From contig CP092886.1 of NCBI GenBank assembly GCA_030710605.1, positions 55,431,382-55,495,381 on the forward strand: a DNA stretch of 64,000 nucleotides, read 5' to 3'. Source of the DNA: Cordylochernes scorpioides. Lineage: Eukaryota; Arthropoda; Arachnida; Pseudoscorpiones; Chernetidae. Every line of letters starts with the position of its first letter. Position 1 is the stretch's first letter. The translations under genes and the position numbers were made by a program. Positions 42,080 to 54,525 of this stretch are shown here, one piece after another. The notes under the pieces are model-generated. The model saw only the letters and a program-made list of their open reading frames with translations. It was not told where the DNA came from and did no database searches.

Positions 42080-44395
42080 TGCCTTCCATCGTTAGATCGG
42101 TGTGGCATTAAGTACAGATTGTTACCTCCACTAACTGACTCTAGCCACCTTACTGCTGAGGTGATGTACACTATCTATGCTCTCTAGCTGATTCTAAAGC
42201 ATCTCATATTGAGATGGTCTTATTGTTCAATATGTCATTTAAATGTGCTTGAGATGTTTCCCCGATATATCATTATTCTTACTCTACTTCTATGATAATA
42301 AGTTTTATTATCTTTGGTTTAGTGTTCCTAAATCAATTCTTGGACGTTGAGCAATTTACGTCTTTCAATTGATTTTTGAGGGCTTATTGTAAAAGTCTTC
42401 TGTTTGGATTCCTAATCTGCCATACGTTTCAAATGTTTAGAAAATTAAGATTTGATCAAGGGGTGAACACACAATCTAGGAGGTTATAATATTCTCTGGG
42501 CAAGTGATCCCCCTCACAAATACATAATATATGTGATGTATAAATTTGATGATGGTTGAATTTTTCACAATATTTTAGATATTATACATTATTATATGAT
42601 TCCATAAAGCACATTTTGTTGATATACAAGTATTTTAATACCTATAGAGTAGAATTATTTTAAACAATTTCTATACTTTATCCCTTCAGATCAAATCTCC
42701 CGGTGATCGTGTTCTTTAAAAAGCAGTAAATTACTTTCTTATGTTCTATATATAGAGTGATCTTGTGCCTCCAAATACATTTCAGTATATGCAGGAAGTG
42801 GCTTCTTTAATACTCTACATATATTTGTCTTAGTTTCTCAAAGTAAGTGAGTTTAGGTAGATAGAGTAATGTGCTAGCTTTGATTTCAAACCAACACAAA
42901 TATAAAAACATTTTAACGCGCTTATATTAGTTGGGAGAGAGAAAAGTCTTTATATTTATTTCTATTTAAGAGAACGGCGTCTTATGATAGTGAAACTAAT
43001 GTTGCTGAGAAAGTATGCTCCATCTGTCGTAAAAAATAACTTCTTTCTCTTAATTAATCAAACTGATCAAAGTGCAATTTCACTTTTGTACTATTTCTTC
43101 ATTTCTTTTTGTTCATTTATTATATTCATTTTATTTGGATATATTCCTATTTTTGCTTCTTCTCCACTATAAAGAGCCGCACAGTTGTCCCAAATCTATT
43201 TCTCTATAACTTGAACATATAAAGTAGGTGAATGGAATGTAAGTATCCAAGCAGATAGTGAAGTAAAGCATTGATTGAACCACCTAACAGGTCAGAATCG
43301 CACTTCTGCAAATGAACACGCAGTGATGCCAATATAAAATCAGGACGAGAATACTGTTGCTAGGAAGAAAAAGCTGAAAAGATACTTGAAGGTAAATCAC
43401 AGAAATTGACTTGATATCCTACTGAGTCGACGAGCTGAACTTCGACCAGAATAGTGTTTCTGCCATTGGGCACGTTCGATGGCTGATGTAAGCCAGGTAT
43501 TGACAGGAGAGATGTATGTAGATGCTGTAACCTGATTCCAACAAAACCTAACTCGATATCCTGCTAGGTCAGGCCGCGAACTCCGGTGTTTGCCAGGACG
43601 TCTTGGAACGTCTCACCCCCCGCCCCTGTATTTGTTTGCGCCTCCCTCCCCTCCCCTTCCTATTTGTTTCTTTTTCTTCTTTTTTTGGCTAACTTGCACC
43701 GCTTAGCTTCTTTATTTATCCTAGGGGTTCATCAGCCTTTTTTATTATGCTATTGCACCATACTCTTTCCTAATTAATTTCAGCATATTTTCTAGGAAGA
43801 CATAGAGCATTTCACTATTTAAAAAAAAAGCGCTTCAAAATACCATCACTTATGTTCCGTCTTATATATGTCTTATCCTATTAGACCGTCTCTTTCTCTC
43901 TCTTAGTGGTAATTATGGTATAATCTTATGCCCAACCCTTATTCTTGGAAGCTCCATTCCATTATCACATAGTGATGGAGAGAGAAATGTTCCCAATGTG
44001 AGTGTTGCAACAACCAACCACTAGGAGAACAGTGACGTAGCCATTATAGAGACAGCTGGGGCCATGGAAGCAGTCTTGGACATCTCCAGCCCAGAAGGTG
44101 ATGGATCTTCAGAGAAATAAATGTCAAGAATAATCACCCCGGTCCCGGGATGTCATGACCCTATAAGGAAACTTTCACCTCTTGCTTAAAAAATGGCGAT
44201 GTTACATAGCATACCAATATGACGCATAAAGAAATAACGTTCCCTTCAGAAACCATTTATTTAAAAAATAGTTTCAATATATTGAAGAGAAGCGTGTGTT
44301 GAAGCCTATCGTCTGAGGAAGAAGACTTAAAACATTTTCCAGAATATACATCCAACTGACCCACTTTATTTATTCGAATATTTCTTACATGTTTC
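42080..44395. other. Largely featureless AT-rich DNA
   Basis: About 2.3 kb. The block GATATCCT-ACTGAGTC-GA / GATATCCTGCTAGGTC near 43415 and 43555 suggests an old duplication. The patch at 43565-43640 is GC-richer. No gene or element is recognised. Confidence 0.35.
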
Positions 44396-44399
44396 TCTT

Positions 44400-44520
44400 C
44401 AATCCCATGTTCAGACTTCTAGACTGTGTTACATTTTGGATAAAAAATATTTATTAAATTTCAATATTTCGACGAGGCTGTTCGCCTATCTTCTTTTCGG
44501 AAAAATTCAAACACCTTGTA
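44400..44520 (-). repeat. Hairpin-CGAAA module, isolated
   Basis: On the minus strand: GAAGA, stem TAGGC-GAACA-GCCT, CGTCGAAATATTG, then TTTAATAAATATT. Same order as the modules in the palindromes, but I see no inverted arm here. Confidence 0.55.
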
Positions 44521-45594
44521 AGCTTATTATCCGCGTGATGCGCGCACGAGAAGTGTTGTTTTATATAACATATATATAGCGAAGTAATTTGACTATTTCT
44601 AAAACAAGTGGTAGCTATGGCGAAAGTGAATATTGTAGGATGATTCAAGAAACACATACACACCCAGTTCCTAATTAACACTATATTCTAAATGGATTCG
44701 AGCAATTGAATTGGTGAAAACCTTATATCGAGCAAATAATTCATGTGGTCCTAATTTATTCAGGGCATTTAAACCTACTCGAGTTGATGAAGAGAGAGAT
44801 TTGGTGTCCTGAAAACAACCTTTCAACACAGATTCTCTCTAGGAATGTATTAATTCTCACACACCAAAAAGTGAACATGGCAATGTTATTTTGAGCACAC
44901 TTTTATGTTGCCAAGTTTGGGATGTATTGAGATGGTCCATTTAAAGTTATTGTGTAAAAAATGAATCTACACAATATATAATCCTCATTTTTAGACATTT
45001 ATAAGAGAATATATAACCGTGTTTTATTTCAACAACAACAACAAAAAAAAAGACCTTTTAGTCTTATACAGATTCTCCAAGCAGAAATGTAGGGGCCATG
45101 CAGGAATAACCGTGTTGTATTTCTATCGAATGAAATTATTTCAAAATGGGTTTGGGATAAATCGTCTGCAGTCAAAACTTATCCATGCCGCGGAACAAGA
45201 GATATATTCCTCAAATGATTATTTGAGAAAGTATGCCTTTTCATTCATTTGACTGCCTTACCTTTTCTCTTCTTCATTCTCAACTCTCTATTTTCTTTCT
45301 TTTCCCACACATTTTAATGTACATTCACGTAAATTCGACCTGAAATGCCCATTTCTTCATTTTTCGGTGAGCCTCATTGGTTACCTTGTAGGTCATTGAA
45401 GTACAGCCTCCACAACGCTGACGAGAGCCAATAGGATGAAACGCGTACTTGGTTGGTTTCACTTGATTTATAAAAAATGGGTTGGGGCCAAAGTAGTGGA
45501 GTGAGGTTATAAACTCTAAGGTTCAGTTATATTAATTACGAAAGAAGGCTCTTTGCCGTCTAAAAAACTAATTTGAACGGCTGAGGTCATGCCT

Positions 45595-46040
45595 TGACAA
45601 TCATTCCTTCCTTATATAAGGATCTCCCCGGCGAGGACATTGCGGTTGGAGCTAGACGTGAGACGCCTCCCCCAGTATTGCTGTCAACAACAATCCGCTC
45701 GGCTGTCACTCTGCTGACAAAACGCCTGTCACTCCGAGGGAATTTTTGCTGTAAAATCTTCTTATTGTTTTTAAAGAAGAGCCCGGGCCACACCCGACAC
45801 CACGATGTTAATTGGAGGCAGCCCCGTGGTGGTGGACAATGCCCCCCCGAAGCGCCCCGCAACATTATCTTATCAAGCCGTATGTCAGGGGCTCGTTTAC
45901 TTTCCCAGCGTCACTATCGGTGTTTATTTATAAGAAGAAACTTCTTCTACACAAACTTGGCTGTATCAGAAGGAGCTAGCCCACTTGGGCGGTGGCTGAT
46001 GGCAGATCGAGAGCCTCGAAATCAGATAGAACTTTGAAGA
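45595..46040. promoter_or_regulatory. GC-rich candidate regulatory island
   Basis: A 440-bp GC-rich block with a 147-codon plus-strand frame (45594-46037) and a 92-codon minus-strand frame, neither with a recognised domain. It contains a run of well-spaced sites (GTTGGAGCTAGACG, TGTCAACAACAATCC, GATGTTAATTGG, CTTATCAAGCC). Its texture matches the other islands. Coding is possible but unsupported. Confidence 0.4.
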
Positions 46041-46374
46041 AATGAGAACATTTATTTTTAGCAAGGGATCAAACAAACACACACAAATAAATAAAAAATC
46101 TCTCTCACTTGCGCTGGGACCTATTTAAACATGATAAAAATAGAAATTTTGAAGCCGATTTGAATGAAAAATTTTCAGAATGAAGAATGATATAGAATTC
46201 TTCTTCCATTTGTATAAATATGACCAGAATATTTTTACATGTATTGTACTCGTATATATAAAAATCTTGTGGTCATAAAAAATCATATATATATTTACCA
46301 AAGATGGTGCATCTCTCCCTTTAAAATGCAGTAAAACAATGCTTTTGGTTTATCATCCCAATACAAATCGTAAT

Positions 46375-46485
46375 AGTGGTGATAGAGAATAAGCCACGAC
46401 ACCAGTTTTGACAAATTCAGACAAACTTGTTTATCGTGGTTTGGACTTAGGCCCTCATCAGTACTGGGGCGTCGTCGATTTCATA
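46375..46485 (-). repeat. Family G element fragment
   Basis: AAGCCACGACACCAGTTTTGAC matches the complement of GCTGGTGTTGTGGCTTTGTC in the family-G foldbacks. On the minus strand it is preceded by CTGATGAGGGCC, a CTGATGA-like module with an imperfect stem. Confidence 0.5.
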
Positions 46486-47084
46486 GCATCCATCAAGAGG
46501 AATTATGAAATCGTTCGAATATATTGTTTCGAGTTGTTTGAGTGACAACACTCTTTAATTAATTTTTAAATATTAAAATATATTTTTAATAATATTTTTT
46601 AAATTTTAAATTATTTAAATTAATCAACGGGTTATTTTTTTACATGTTTTGTTACTCATCATCTTTCTCTCATTGTCTCTCTGTTCTTTCATGTTGATAA
46701 TTGTTTTGATGAAAACAAATTGCCTTGTCATCATCATGTTTATCTTCCCTCATCATTCTATGTGACAATATTATTATTTTATTTATTGGGTAACATGTTG
46801 AAGCTGGGGCAGAAGTAAAAACTTGAGTGACGCAATTGTTTGTAGCGAATGGCTGAACTGTTGACATCCTCAAATACATAGAAATGCTCTCGAGCATGAG
46901 AGAAAGAGAGAGAGAGATGCATCTACATTTCCAATATGTTTTCAACGACTAAGATAGATCTGTAAGCACAATAATAAAATTGTAAAAGAATAATACTAAG
47001 GCAATATATTCAAAAGAGAAATGTACAGAAATAACAAACATATTTGAATCATCAGAATAAAATGTCAAAGAGCAAACAATCGGA

Positions 47085-47245
47085 TTTTATTTGTTGTAAA
47101 TCTGGACGAGAGAAGAAAAACCAAAGTAAATTCCGTAATCTCCAAATCCCATTCCGTAAAATTACCCGGCATGGCATACATTGATTTGTGTGGATTTTAT
47201 TTGCCTAAAGCACGCGGTACCTAGAGAATTTTAGGCTTAGGAAAA
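47085..47245. promoter_or_regulatory. Candidate conserved non-coding element
   Basis: Unique sequence with TTCCGTAATCTCC, ACATTGATTTGTGTGG and GATTTTATTTGCC, in the style of the other islands. No frame. Weak evidence. Confidence 0.25.
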
Positions 47246-48119
47246 CTTCTAAAAAGGAGTTTAATGGCCTGAACATCCCTGTTTTCAGAGAATATTTCCA
47301 CCTTTAAATTTAAAATTCTTTTGGTTATTATTTAAACATGGTCTATACTTTCTTAAATAAATTTATTCTACTTTGTTTGTCATTGTTTTTCCTCTTAAAA
47401 AAAGGCATTTATAAGATTGCTTTCTCTCCTATGACAAGGCCACATTTAATCGAGTATCCTATATGTCTTGTTTGACTGCCACATATTCCAATAGTGGTAA
47501 TAAAAAGCTCAGCAACATATATAAGGAATTTCGAGTAACTTCGCTTTAATTTTAAAGGAAGAAAGCAATGTTTATTTTAGGGAGCGATGTATCAAAATTC
47601 GGGGCCAGTACCAAAAGGAAAAAAAAAAGTTTCGGGAAAAAAATGACAGATAAAAGATAAAGTTAGGCCAATGTGACCGTGGAAATGTACGCGACAAATT
47701 CATATTTGGGTTAATTTCTCTTGCTCCACTGGGTATTTAGGTGCAGGGCGGTGCTTTATGGAAATTGAAACTGTTTCGAATTATCTCCTGATTAGTAATT
47801 CTTCAGCATGCTTTCTTTTTTAAAATTTGTTCAAAATGATCTTTAAGTCTCTTTATAAACATTAATGCCAGTCATGAATACAGTATCACTAATAATTCAT
47901 CCTTAGAACCTATATTTGTTTTGGTATACCCAAGAGTAGGACTATGGAAAAAGAATGACACTGATCTCAGAATTTGATAATCAATACGAATGATGCCTCC
48001 AGATTTGACATATCATTTTTGAAACATTAACTTATGTAAACGGTCGCTGATCAGAATTGGCTTATAATTATCAATTCATCTCTCATTCACTTCGTTTTGT
48101 TTTGTCACTGATGTGCTCA

Positions 48120-48445
48120 TAGTAGCTTTTATTGTGGGGGGTCGGTGGAAGGGAAGTCTAAACCGTTGGGTTTCGACCACTACGACCCGGGATCGAATCC
48201 CGCATTGGGCACTTTTTCTAATTAAAAAAATGCTCCAATGGCCCCCGAATCTTGCAAAAATTTCAACCCCACCAGCGAGTGCAAGTAACCAAACGGGGCT
48301 CTGGCACATTTTAAAGTGCAAAGTCGAACTGCTTTTCACATGTGTGGACATGTGGTGCAGTTACATTTAAAGCAGTCGCTAACTTCTACCTACCATGATA
48401 ATCATGGCCTGTACCACGTGTACTAGGGATAAAAAAAAAAAATTG
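48120..48445 (+). mobile_element. tRNA-derived SINE, copy 2
   Basis: The T-arm-like CGGGATCGAATCCCG (48189-48203) is a perfect 5-bp stem with the TCGAA loop, i.e. a pol III B box. An A-box-like GGTCGGTGGAAGGG lies about 45 nt upstream. The body of about 230 bp shares ordered blocks with the 24.5-kb minus-strand copy. The tail is a 12-A run followed by TTGTTGT, echoing the local LINE tail and suggesting LINE-driven mobilisation. Confidence 0.7.
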
Positions 48446-48493
48446 TTGTAAACTGATGCTGATCAGATTTCCCTCATTATTGATCATGCAATA

Positions 48494-50485
48494 TTACTTT
48501 GCTTTACTTCTTTAAAAACGGTTATAAGAACAGCCCCTCCAACTACCGAGGTATTGCACTGATTAGCAATGTATCAAAGCTTTTCACATCAATCCTAAGA
48601 TCACGACTGGAGGAATGGGTCGAAGGAAGAAGGGTTATACCCGAAAACCAAGCGGGATTTAGAAAAGAAAGATCATGTATTGACCACATATTTACACTAA
48701 CTACTTTAATCCAACTATCATTAAGAAAAAAGAGGGGAAAACTATATGTCTTTTTTGTCGATCTAAGGAAGGCATTTGATACTGTACCCCACTCACTACT
48801 TTGGAAAAAACTTTACAACCTAGGCATAAGTTACCAATTCATAAGTACGATCAAAAGTTACTACGAACAAGCAACTATAGCTATCAGATGGAAGGGATCA
48901 TTTACGGAAAGTATTAAGATAAACTCGGGAGTCCTCCAGGGAGAACCACTTTCCCCACTGCTATTTATATTATTTATCACGGACTTAATCGAAATTTATA
49001 ATAACTCAGACCTGCCGAGTGTAAATTTGCCGGAATTTGGAGATATCCATTTATTGCTGTACGCCGACGACATAGCAATTATAGGTGAGTCCAGGATAAA
49101 CCTCCAAAAGAAGATCAAAATACTGAAAGAATATCTCGATGAGAACTTAATGACACTAAATGAGTCCAAGTCAAAGATTATGGTGTTCCGTAATGGAGGT
49201 AAACCCTCAAATAAGGATAGATGGTTCTGGAATGATAAACCCATAGCAATAACTTCAAGATATACATACTTGGGATTCCCTCTGACACCAACAATAACAA
49301 CTACTCACCCGGCAAATTACTTTAAAGGAAAAGCACTTACAGCAATTAACGCCACACACCCAATATTAATAAAATCAAAAGCAAAGTCAATAAATTTATC
49401 AATCAAACTCTTTGATACAATAGTGAGAGCTGTCCTGATGTATGCCGCTCCATTATGGGCAACAGAGCATAAAGACTTACTGGACAATATACAAGACATA
49501 TTTATCCGTAGGTTCCTGAATCTGCCCAGATACACTCCAGGTTACCTAATCAGATTAGAAACCGGTCGTATCTCATTGAGTGTAACAGCCTTAAAATTAA
49601 CCCTGAAGTATTGGCTGCGGGTGTTGAATATGAGCAGTGACAGATTGCCACGTATATGTTTTAATAGAACACGGGAACTCTCTAATGCTTCGGGCACACC
49701 CATCGGTTTCATTAAAAAGCTCACTAATCTGCTTAACGATAATGGATCCCCTGCACTTGTTTCCTGTGATGACCCTGAAACGCTGAGGAGCGCGATTACA
49801 GGGCTCTTAAAAACAGCGGCAGACCAATCTATACAAAACGACCTTACAAGAATGGATAAATCTAAGCTATACTCTCACTACAAAGACATTCACATATCTT
49901 TCATGACGGAGGGATACCTTTTAGGGGATTTTCCTTTCCCGGTTGTAAGACTACTCGCACAAGTTAGAATACTTTCAAGTTTTTTTAGAGAAAACCACAC
50001 CAAGATGCTCTGCGGTGAGGACCCGACTTGTACCTTCTGTAATTCAAAACTACAAAATGAAATCACTCACTATATTTTTGATTGCTCTGCTCTGAAAGAA
50101 GAAAGAAGAACCCTTATGCTCAAAACTGGGCAACTCTGTGCTTCACTTCCATCAATAATTGACAATATGACCCAGAATAAGTATATTGCTACGGCGTTTT
50201 ATGGTTTCCACAAGTCCATATCTCAGAAGAAGGCCAAGTGATACTCACTCCTCACTTTCTTACTGCTACTCTTTTTGTGTTGATTTCTTGCTTCCCTCTT
50301 TCTTATTATTATTATTATTTTTTTCCTTTTCTTGTTTTTTTTTTCTTTCTCTTTTTACTCTGTATATATCGCTATTTCCGTTGTCTCACTGCTTTGTTCT
50401 TATGCATACCTCTGGTGAATCCTGTATAGGGTCAGTGACCCTAAATAAAGGCTTTTTTGTTGTTGTTGTTACTTTGCTTTACTTA
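48494..50485 (+). mobile_element. Non-LTR LINE, 5'-truncated, with 16-bp TSD
   Basis: The insertion (48510-50469, 1960 bp) is flanked by the perfect 16-bp duplication TTACTTTGCTTTACTT (48494-48509 and 50470-50485). The 5' end falls inside the reverse-transcriptase domain; the endonuclease is missing. The 3' UTR of about 225 bp ends with hairpin GGGTC-AGT-GACCC, AAATAAAGG, then TTTTTTGTTGTTGTTG. An uninterrupted frame and perfect duplication mean a young insertion. Confidence 0.97.
48510..50241 (+). CDS. LINE reverse transcriptase, 5'-truncated ORF2
   Basis: The open frame starts at TTG 48499, but its first four codons lie in the duplicated target site; LINE codons begin at 48510 with FKNGYKNSPSNYRGIAL. 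The protein (580 codons in the open frame) is an RNA-dependent DNA polymerase for target-primed reverse transcription. Visible motifs, numbered from 48499: SNYRGI (14-19), FVDLRKAFD (86-94, first catalytic Asp), SGVLQGEPLSP (143-153), LLYADD (186-191, catalytic pair), then thumb/connection and a C-terminal CCHC finger CTFCNSKLQNEITHYIFDC (511-529). No RNase H domain is seen. The N-terminal AP endonuclease is lost by truncation, so the copy is dead although the frame has no stop. The clade is unassigned (I/Jockey/RTE-like group). Confidence 0.93.
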
Positions 50486-50489
50486 GAAA

Positions 50490-51775
50490 TGTGGTAATTC
50501 TCTGGCCATCACCGCCGGTTCACTTGGCTCAACCGGCATAACGTAGGCCATCCCCGTTCAATCGAATATTTGCTTCTTAGTTTCAGCCAGTTTCAGTATG
50601 GTCCATTATATGACCGCCTATAGTTTGATCCGTGTGGATATTCTTACTTCTCAAACTATCTGTAATTTTGAAGTCAATAACTAATATTCTTATTGTGTGT
50701 TTTGGTATTCACTTTTTAATGAAATTCCTGTTAAAAACTTCCTTTATGCGATATCGTTCTCTGTAAAACGAACATTTGCCTCCATTCCTATTTTTTTCCC
50801 CTTTTATTTTGGATCCGTATAATATAATACCTTTATAATACAACACCTTTTCGATTTGTGTTCCTAGAGATATTGATCTAGATACGGAACACTGCATTTA
50901 CCTTCCTCTATAGTTTCTAGTGCTTTTGAAATTCATATCACATGATTTTTTTTTAAATCGTTACAATCATTATATGTTTTTTTTTATAAAGAATAAATTA
51001 TTTATATTCTCCTCTTTTAAATATTTATAAGTTCTTTATATTAAATAAATATTTTAAAGATATATGTGAAATCTTTGTGTCATTAACATACCATTAGCAC
51101 ATCACAAGCTTATTTTGCTGAATTTAGGAAAATTTCAATTTCGATTTGGCAAAATGTCTATAGGAATTCCTGGAAAGTTTAGTTTCTCGGCACACCTGTC
51201 AGCAAAGACTTACCTTGGCTGAGTATCCATCCACCCAATCTACAACTTTGTCAACAAGTTCAGTGTGCTGATGCGTAAAATTTTCAGCATCATTTTACAA
51301 ATAGGCTGATAATTTTATGTTGGTGATTTCATTTGAAATGAAGAAAAACACAAAGCTATATTTAATGACAAAAAAGATTTCGTATAAAATTCGGGAATTA
51401 GTCTCAAACCATTTTGAAACTTGAGATTTTTAGAAAGGTAGCGTATATGTCCATATTATTCCTTGTGAGGCATCATTTGACAAATTATATGTTGTAAATA
51501 CCAAGATGTCTATACGTATGGTGGAGTGTAGGATTCATATCCAACAAATGGTGTACGTAAATAAATTAAGTTAAAAGATATATGTTTATGAGAGATATGC
51601 ATTATATGTATGATTTTAGATTAAAATCTCATTGAAAACAAAAAGCATGTATATCTGATATTATCAGATTTGAAATCAGATTGTTTTTATGTTGTTTTTG
51701 CAACAGTTTTCAATAGCTATACATTATTGGCACATAGAGTTCTACTCTCTCTATGTGTGAACAATGCTAGCAATA
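50490..51775. other. AT-rich spacer
   Basis: About 1.3 kb without a supported feature. Confidence 0.45.
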
Positions 51776-51779
51776 GTTG

Positions 51780-52020
51780 TTATCGACAAAGGGTGGATGT
51801 GCAACCGGCGAGTTGCAGGCGAGAGCGGGGGAGTGCAGTGGCTGAGTGACCCGACCCTAATTATCCCATCAAGCCCGCGCAGGAAGTGCCAATAATTAAG
51901 CTGAGACAAATTAGCCGGCGCTGAATGGGTTCTGATTTGTGACTCTGGTTGAACGGCCTTGGCTTCTTCGTTCTTCCTCTGAGCCTATAGGTTGTAGGGT
52001 AGCGAGGCAGCATTCATCCC
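51780..52020. promoter_or_regulatory. Strong candidate conserved non-coding element
   Basis: GC-rich unique sequence with CCCTAATTATCCCATCAAGC, GCCAATAATTAAGC, GACAAATTAGCCGGC and GGTTCTGATTTGTGAC packed within about 110 bp. Repeated TAAT cores in GC-rich context are typical of homeodomain-regulated enhancers. No frame. Confidence 0.45.
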
Positions 52021-52029
52021 TTCAACAAA

Positions 52030-53085
52030 ACAACTGAAAAAGCGAACTTAAAATTAACTTCTTTATAACTTTTCATCACCGCTTATTGCAATTTTTTTTT
52101 CAAGATCCCTGTCCCATATTGACATGCTGTATATAACGCTATTTTCTTGAGTACTTTGTACATGGGCTCATAGTAATGCTTAAACAAAGTTTTACTGTAC
52201 ATTTCAAAATTCTCTTATAACCATTGCTAGAAAGCACGATCCAATATTTAAAAATATATATTTCAAGGCATAGCCCCTCCTGTGGCATCATATCTACCAA
52301 TTTCTTCATATGTTATGCTTTCTAACTTCATCTCCCAAATAAACTTCCAAGGTATTTCTGGACGCCTCTGTAGTCTGGGTTATCGAACCCATGCGGGTAC
52401 CAACGATTAACTAAATGATTGTGTTAATAAAGAAAATAACAAAAGATTGCGTCTATTGATGCAATAGATGTGTAAAGGTAAGCTAATGCCATTTTAAAGA
52501 GTGTTGTTAGAAAAAGAGCTGACTCCATGTTGAATGCCCTTATTTAGCAGCGCGCTGAACGAAGCCTCCATTTCACCATTTCCTCCTGACGTTCACCCTG
52601 ATGACTAAACAAACGAGATTTAGGACCTGTCGCGCTTGCTGTCGGGGTGGCCTAGGACCTTTGGACCGTTGCGCCCTTGCTCAACAAATCTCTTCATTTT
52701 TGTACAAATATTTAACCCTAAAAATAACGCCATAAATTTGCTCTTTTTTTCCCCACCCAAAAAAAAAAAAAATCTCAGAGACTTGCTTTGCATTTGTTCT
52801 TTTTTTTTCCCTTATGTTGGAAAACGCTCGTGATATTCAACTATAACTAATAATATAATTTTCAAATCTCCGTGATTGTCTATCTTTTTGGGATTAGTTT
52901 CAAATTTTAAAAAATATGGTCTTGAAAAGCTTTTTAAAGGAAGAGCCTAATCTCTCCATCGCTTTATCAAAAACTAACAGATATTTTTTATCGCTCACTA
53001 TCGATAAATTGTTGGTCCCAGGCGATATAGAATAGCCCTATGCACATATAAACCGAGGCGTGAACGCCTCCATCATTCACATAAG
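52030..53085. other. Mostly featureless
   Basis: A GC-richer patch at 52545-52690 (CCTGACGTTCACCCTGATGAC) may be another small element. No gene recognised. Confidence 0.3.
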
Positions 53086-53089
53086 GTCG

Positions 53090-53725
53090 TACTCTAATGA
53101 CGTTTTTAAGAAAAGAAGTCTTCACTGTCTTCCCCGAAACGTCACTTTAGGCTTCAGGTTGGATGGGTAGTTGTTACATGCCTGGTGCCGAGCAGAAATG
53201 TCGGGTGAATTAAGACAAAAAAATGATATGTGTGTTTCACAATTGGAGCCAAACAAAGGCTCCTCTGTTTATTCAGCCCTGGGGCCAAAATAGAGAACAA
53301 TCCGTTCTCCTCCAAAGAGGAACTCGAAGGGACGAGAGCGAGGCTGATGGCTCGGTCACAATGGACCTTATTCTTTTATTCAAATTGTCGAGGGTGTCAA
53401 TGGTGCATAGGCCGGGTCGTGTCACGCTAAATATAGGAAGTGCCATTTAAAACAGCACATCTGCCGCTTGCTTGACTCTGCTGTACGTTTATTTGACAAG
53501 CAAGAGCCAATAAGTGAAGGAAATAGCGGAAAAAAACTCCAAAAAAAGAAAACGCGACCGACCTTCCGATCTCGCCACTGAGAATCAAATCAGTGTCCTG
53601 TGGAAACCACATTTGTCCCCTGTGTTCGGGAACACAATTAGCGCCCATGTTTTGTGTTGGCTTCATTTAGTTTTATGCCCGGATGGAAATGCAATCAATT
53701 TCTCATCACCCAACTGAGTTCCTCC
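53090..53725. promoter_or_regulatory. Candidate regulatory island with SOX-like sites
   Basis: Contains AACAAAGGCTCCTCTG, GAGAACAATCCG, TCACAATGGACC (three SOX/HMG-like cores), GCTAAATATAGG (MEF2/SRF-like) and GTGTCACG. Several short overlapping frames (75 and 66 codons) have no family. The block is unique and GC-richer than the flanks. Confidence 0.4.
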
Positions 53726-53859
53726 AAGATTCCCTCCTCTTTCTCTCTCACTTCGCTCGAATGTCACAGCCATAGTTTCCGATTAATAATTTATGGTCAT
53801 TGGGGTAAAATGGCCAATTTTTCTAAATTTATTGCCGTATATTTAATGATAATATAGAT

Positions 53860-54300
53860 TTCAATAATTTTTAAAAGAATGATATGTATATATATTGCCT
53901 TTTCTATATTGAAAGATTGCCAGGTTATTCGTGTTCAATCCGTGCCGATCATATTTAATTGGGACATTTTTATTTATAATTCAAAAATTTACAATTTTCT
54001 TAATTTTAAATGTTGAAAAGCCTATCTAAAGCCATTCCCTAATCTTTGAAAAAGACCGAAATCATTTTTTTAAATGCCAATTACAAGGAAATTTTATAAA
54101 ATAGTATTTAGAAAGAGTTAGCTGATATTTATTAAAGTTTTCAAGGGAGTTCATAACACGCCGAGAACAAAGGATACAGGATTTTCATATTGTTTTTTGC
54201 CATAGGTTTGTAGATACTTATCGATCTATGACCAGAGTTCTTGTCCTTCACCAATCTCTCAGAACACTTATTCCCTTCAAGTTTCTGTTCAAACGTAAGG
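53860..54300. other. AT-rich spacer
   Basis: No feature recognised. Confidence 0.4.
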
Positions 54301-54319
54301 GAATCAAGACCGTCTTAAA

Positions 54320-54525
54320 TTCTGAGCTTCCCGAAAATCAGGAAGTTTAAGGAATGAGGAAGTGAGCAAAGTCCACTTAGCACAGAGCAAGTGCCGGATT
54401 TATGAGTTGACAAGGCTGAGGTCTTCGCCCTTCTGCGTGCGGGGCGCATCTGGACTGGTCCAGCGGCGCTTCTTACAAGCCTGCAGTAAGGCGTGAGTTT
54501 GGGAATCCACTCATCCATCCATTCT
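54320..54525. other. GC-richer patch, unassigned
   Basis: A moderately GC-rich stretch (GGTCTTCGCCCTTCTGCGTG). A 67-codon minus-strand frame has no recognised domain. It may be an old retrocopy or a regulatory element. Confidence 0.2.

Noticed and set aside
45594..46037. 147-codon frame as a host gene
   Set aside because: Composition is GC-rich on both strands, with an opposing 92-codon frame. No domain, and the block looks like the other non-coding islands.
48182..48206. Functional tRNA gene at the B-box hairpin
   Set aside because: No matching acceptor stem or convincing anticodon arm. The downstream body shared with a second locus makes it a SINE.
50186..50497. 103-codon frame after the LINE
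   Set aside because: It lies in the T-rich LINE 3' UTR and tail, so leucine/phenylalanine runs reflect composition.
52365..52400. B-box-like GGGTTCGATAACCC on the minus strand
   Set aside because: No other tRNA or SINE structure around it.
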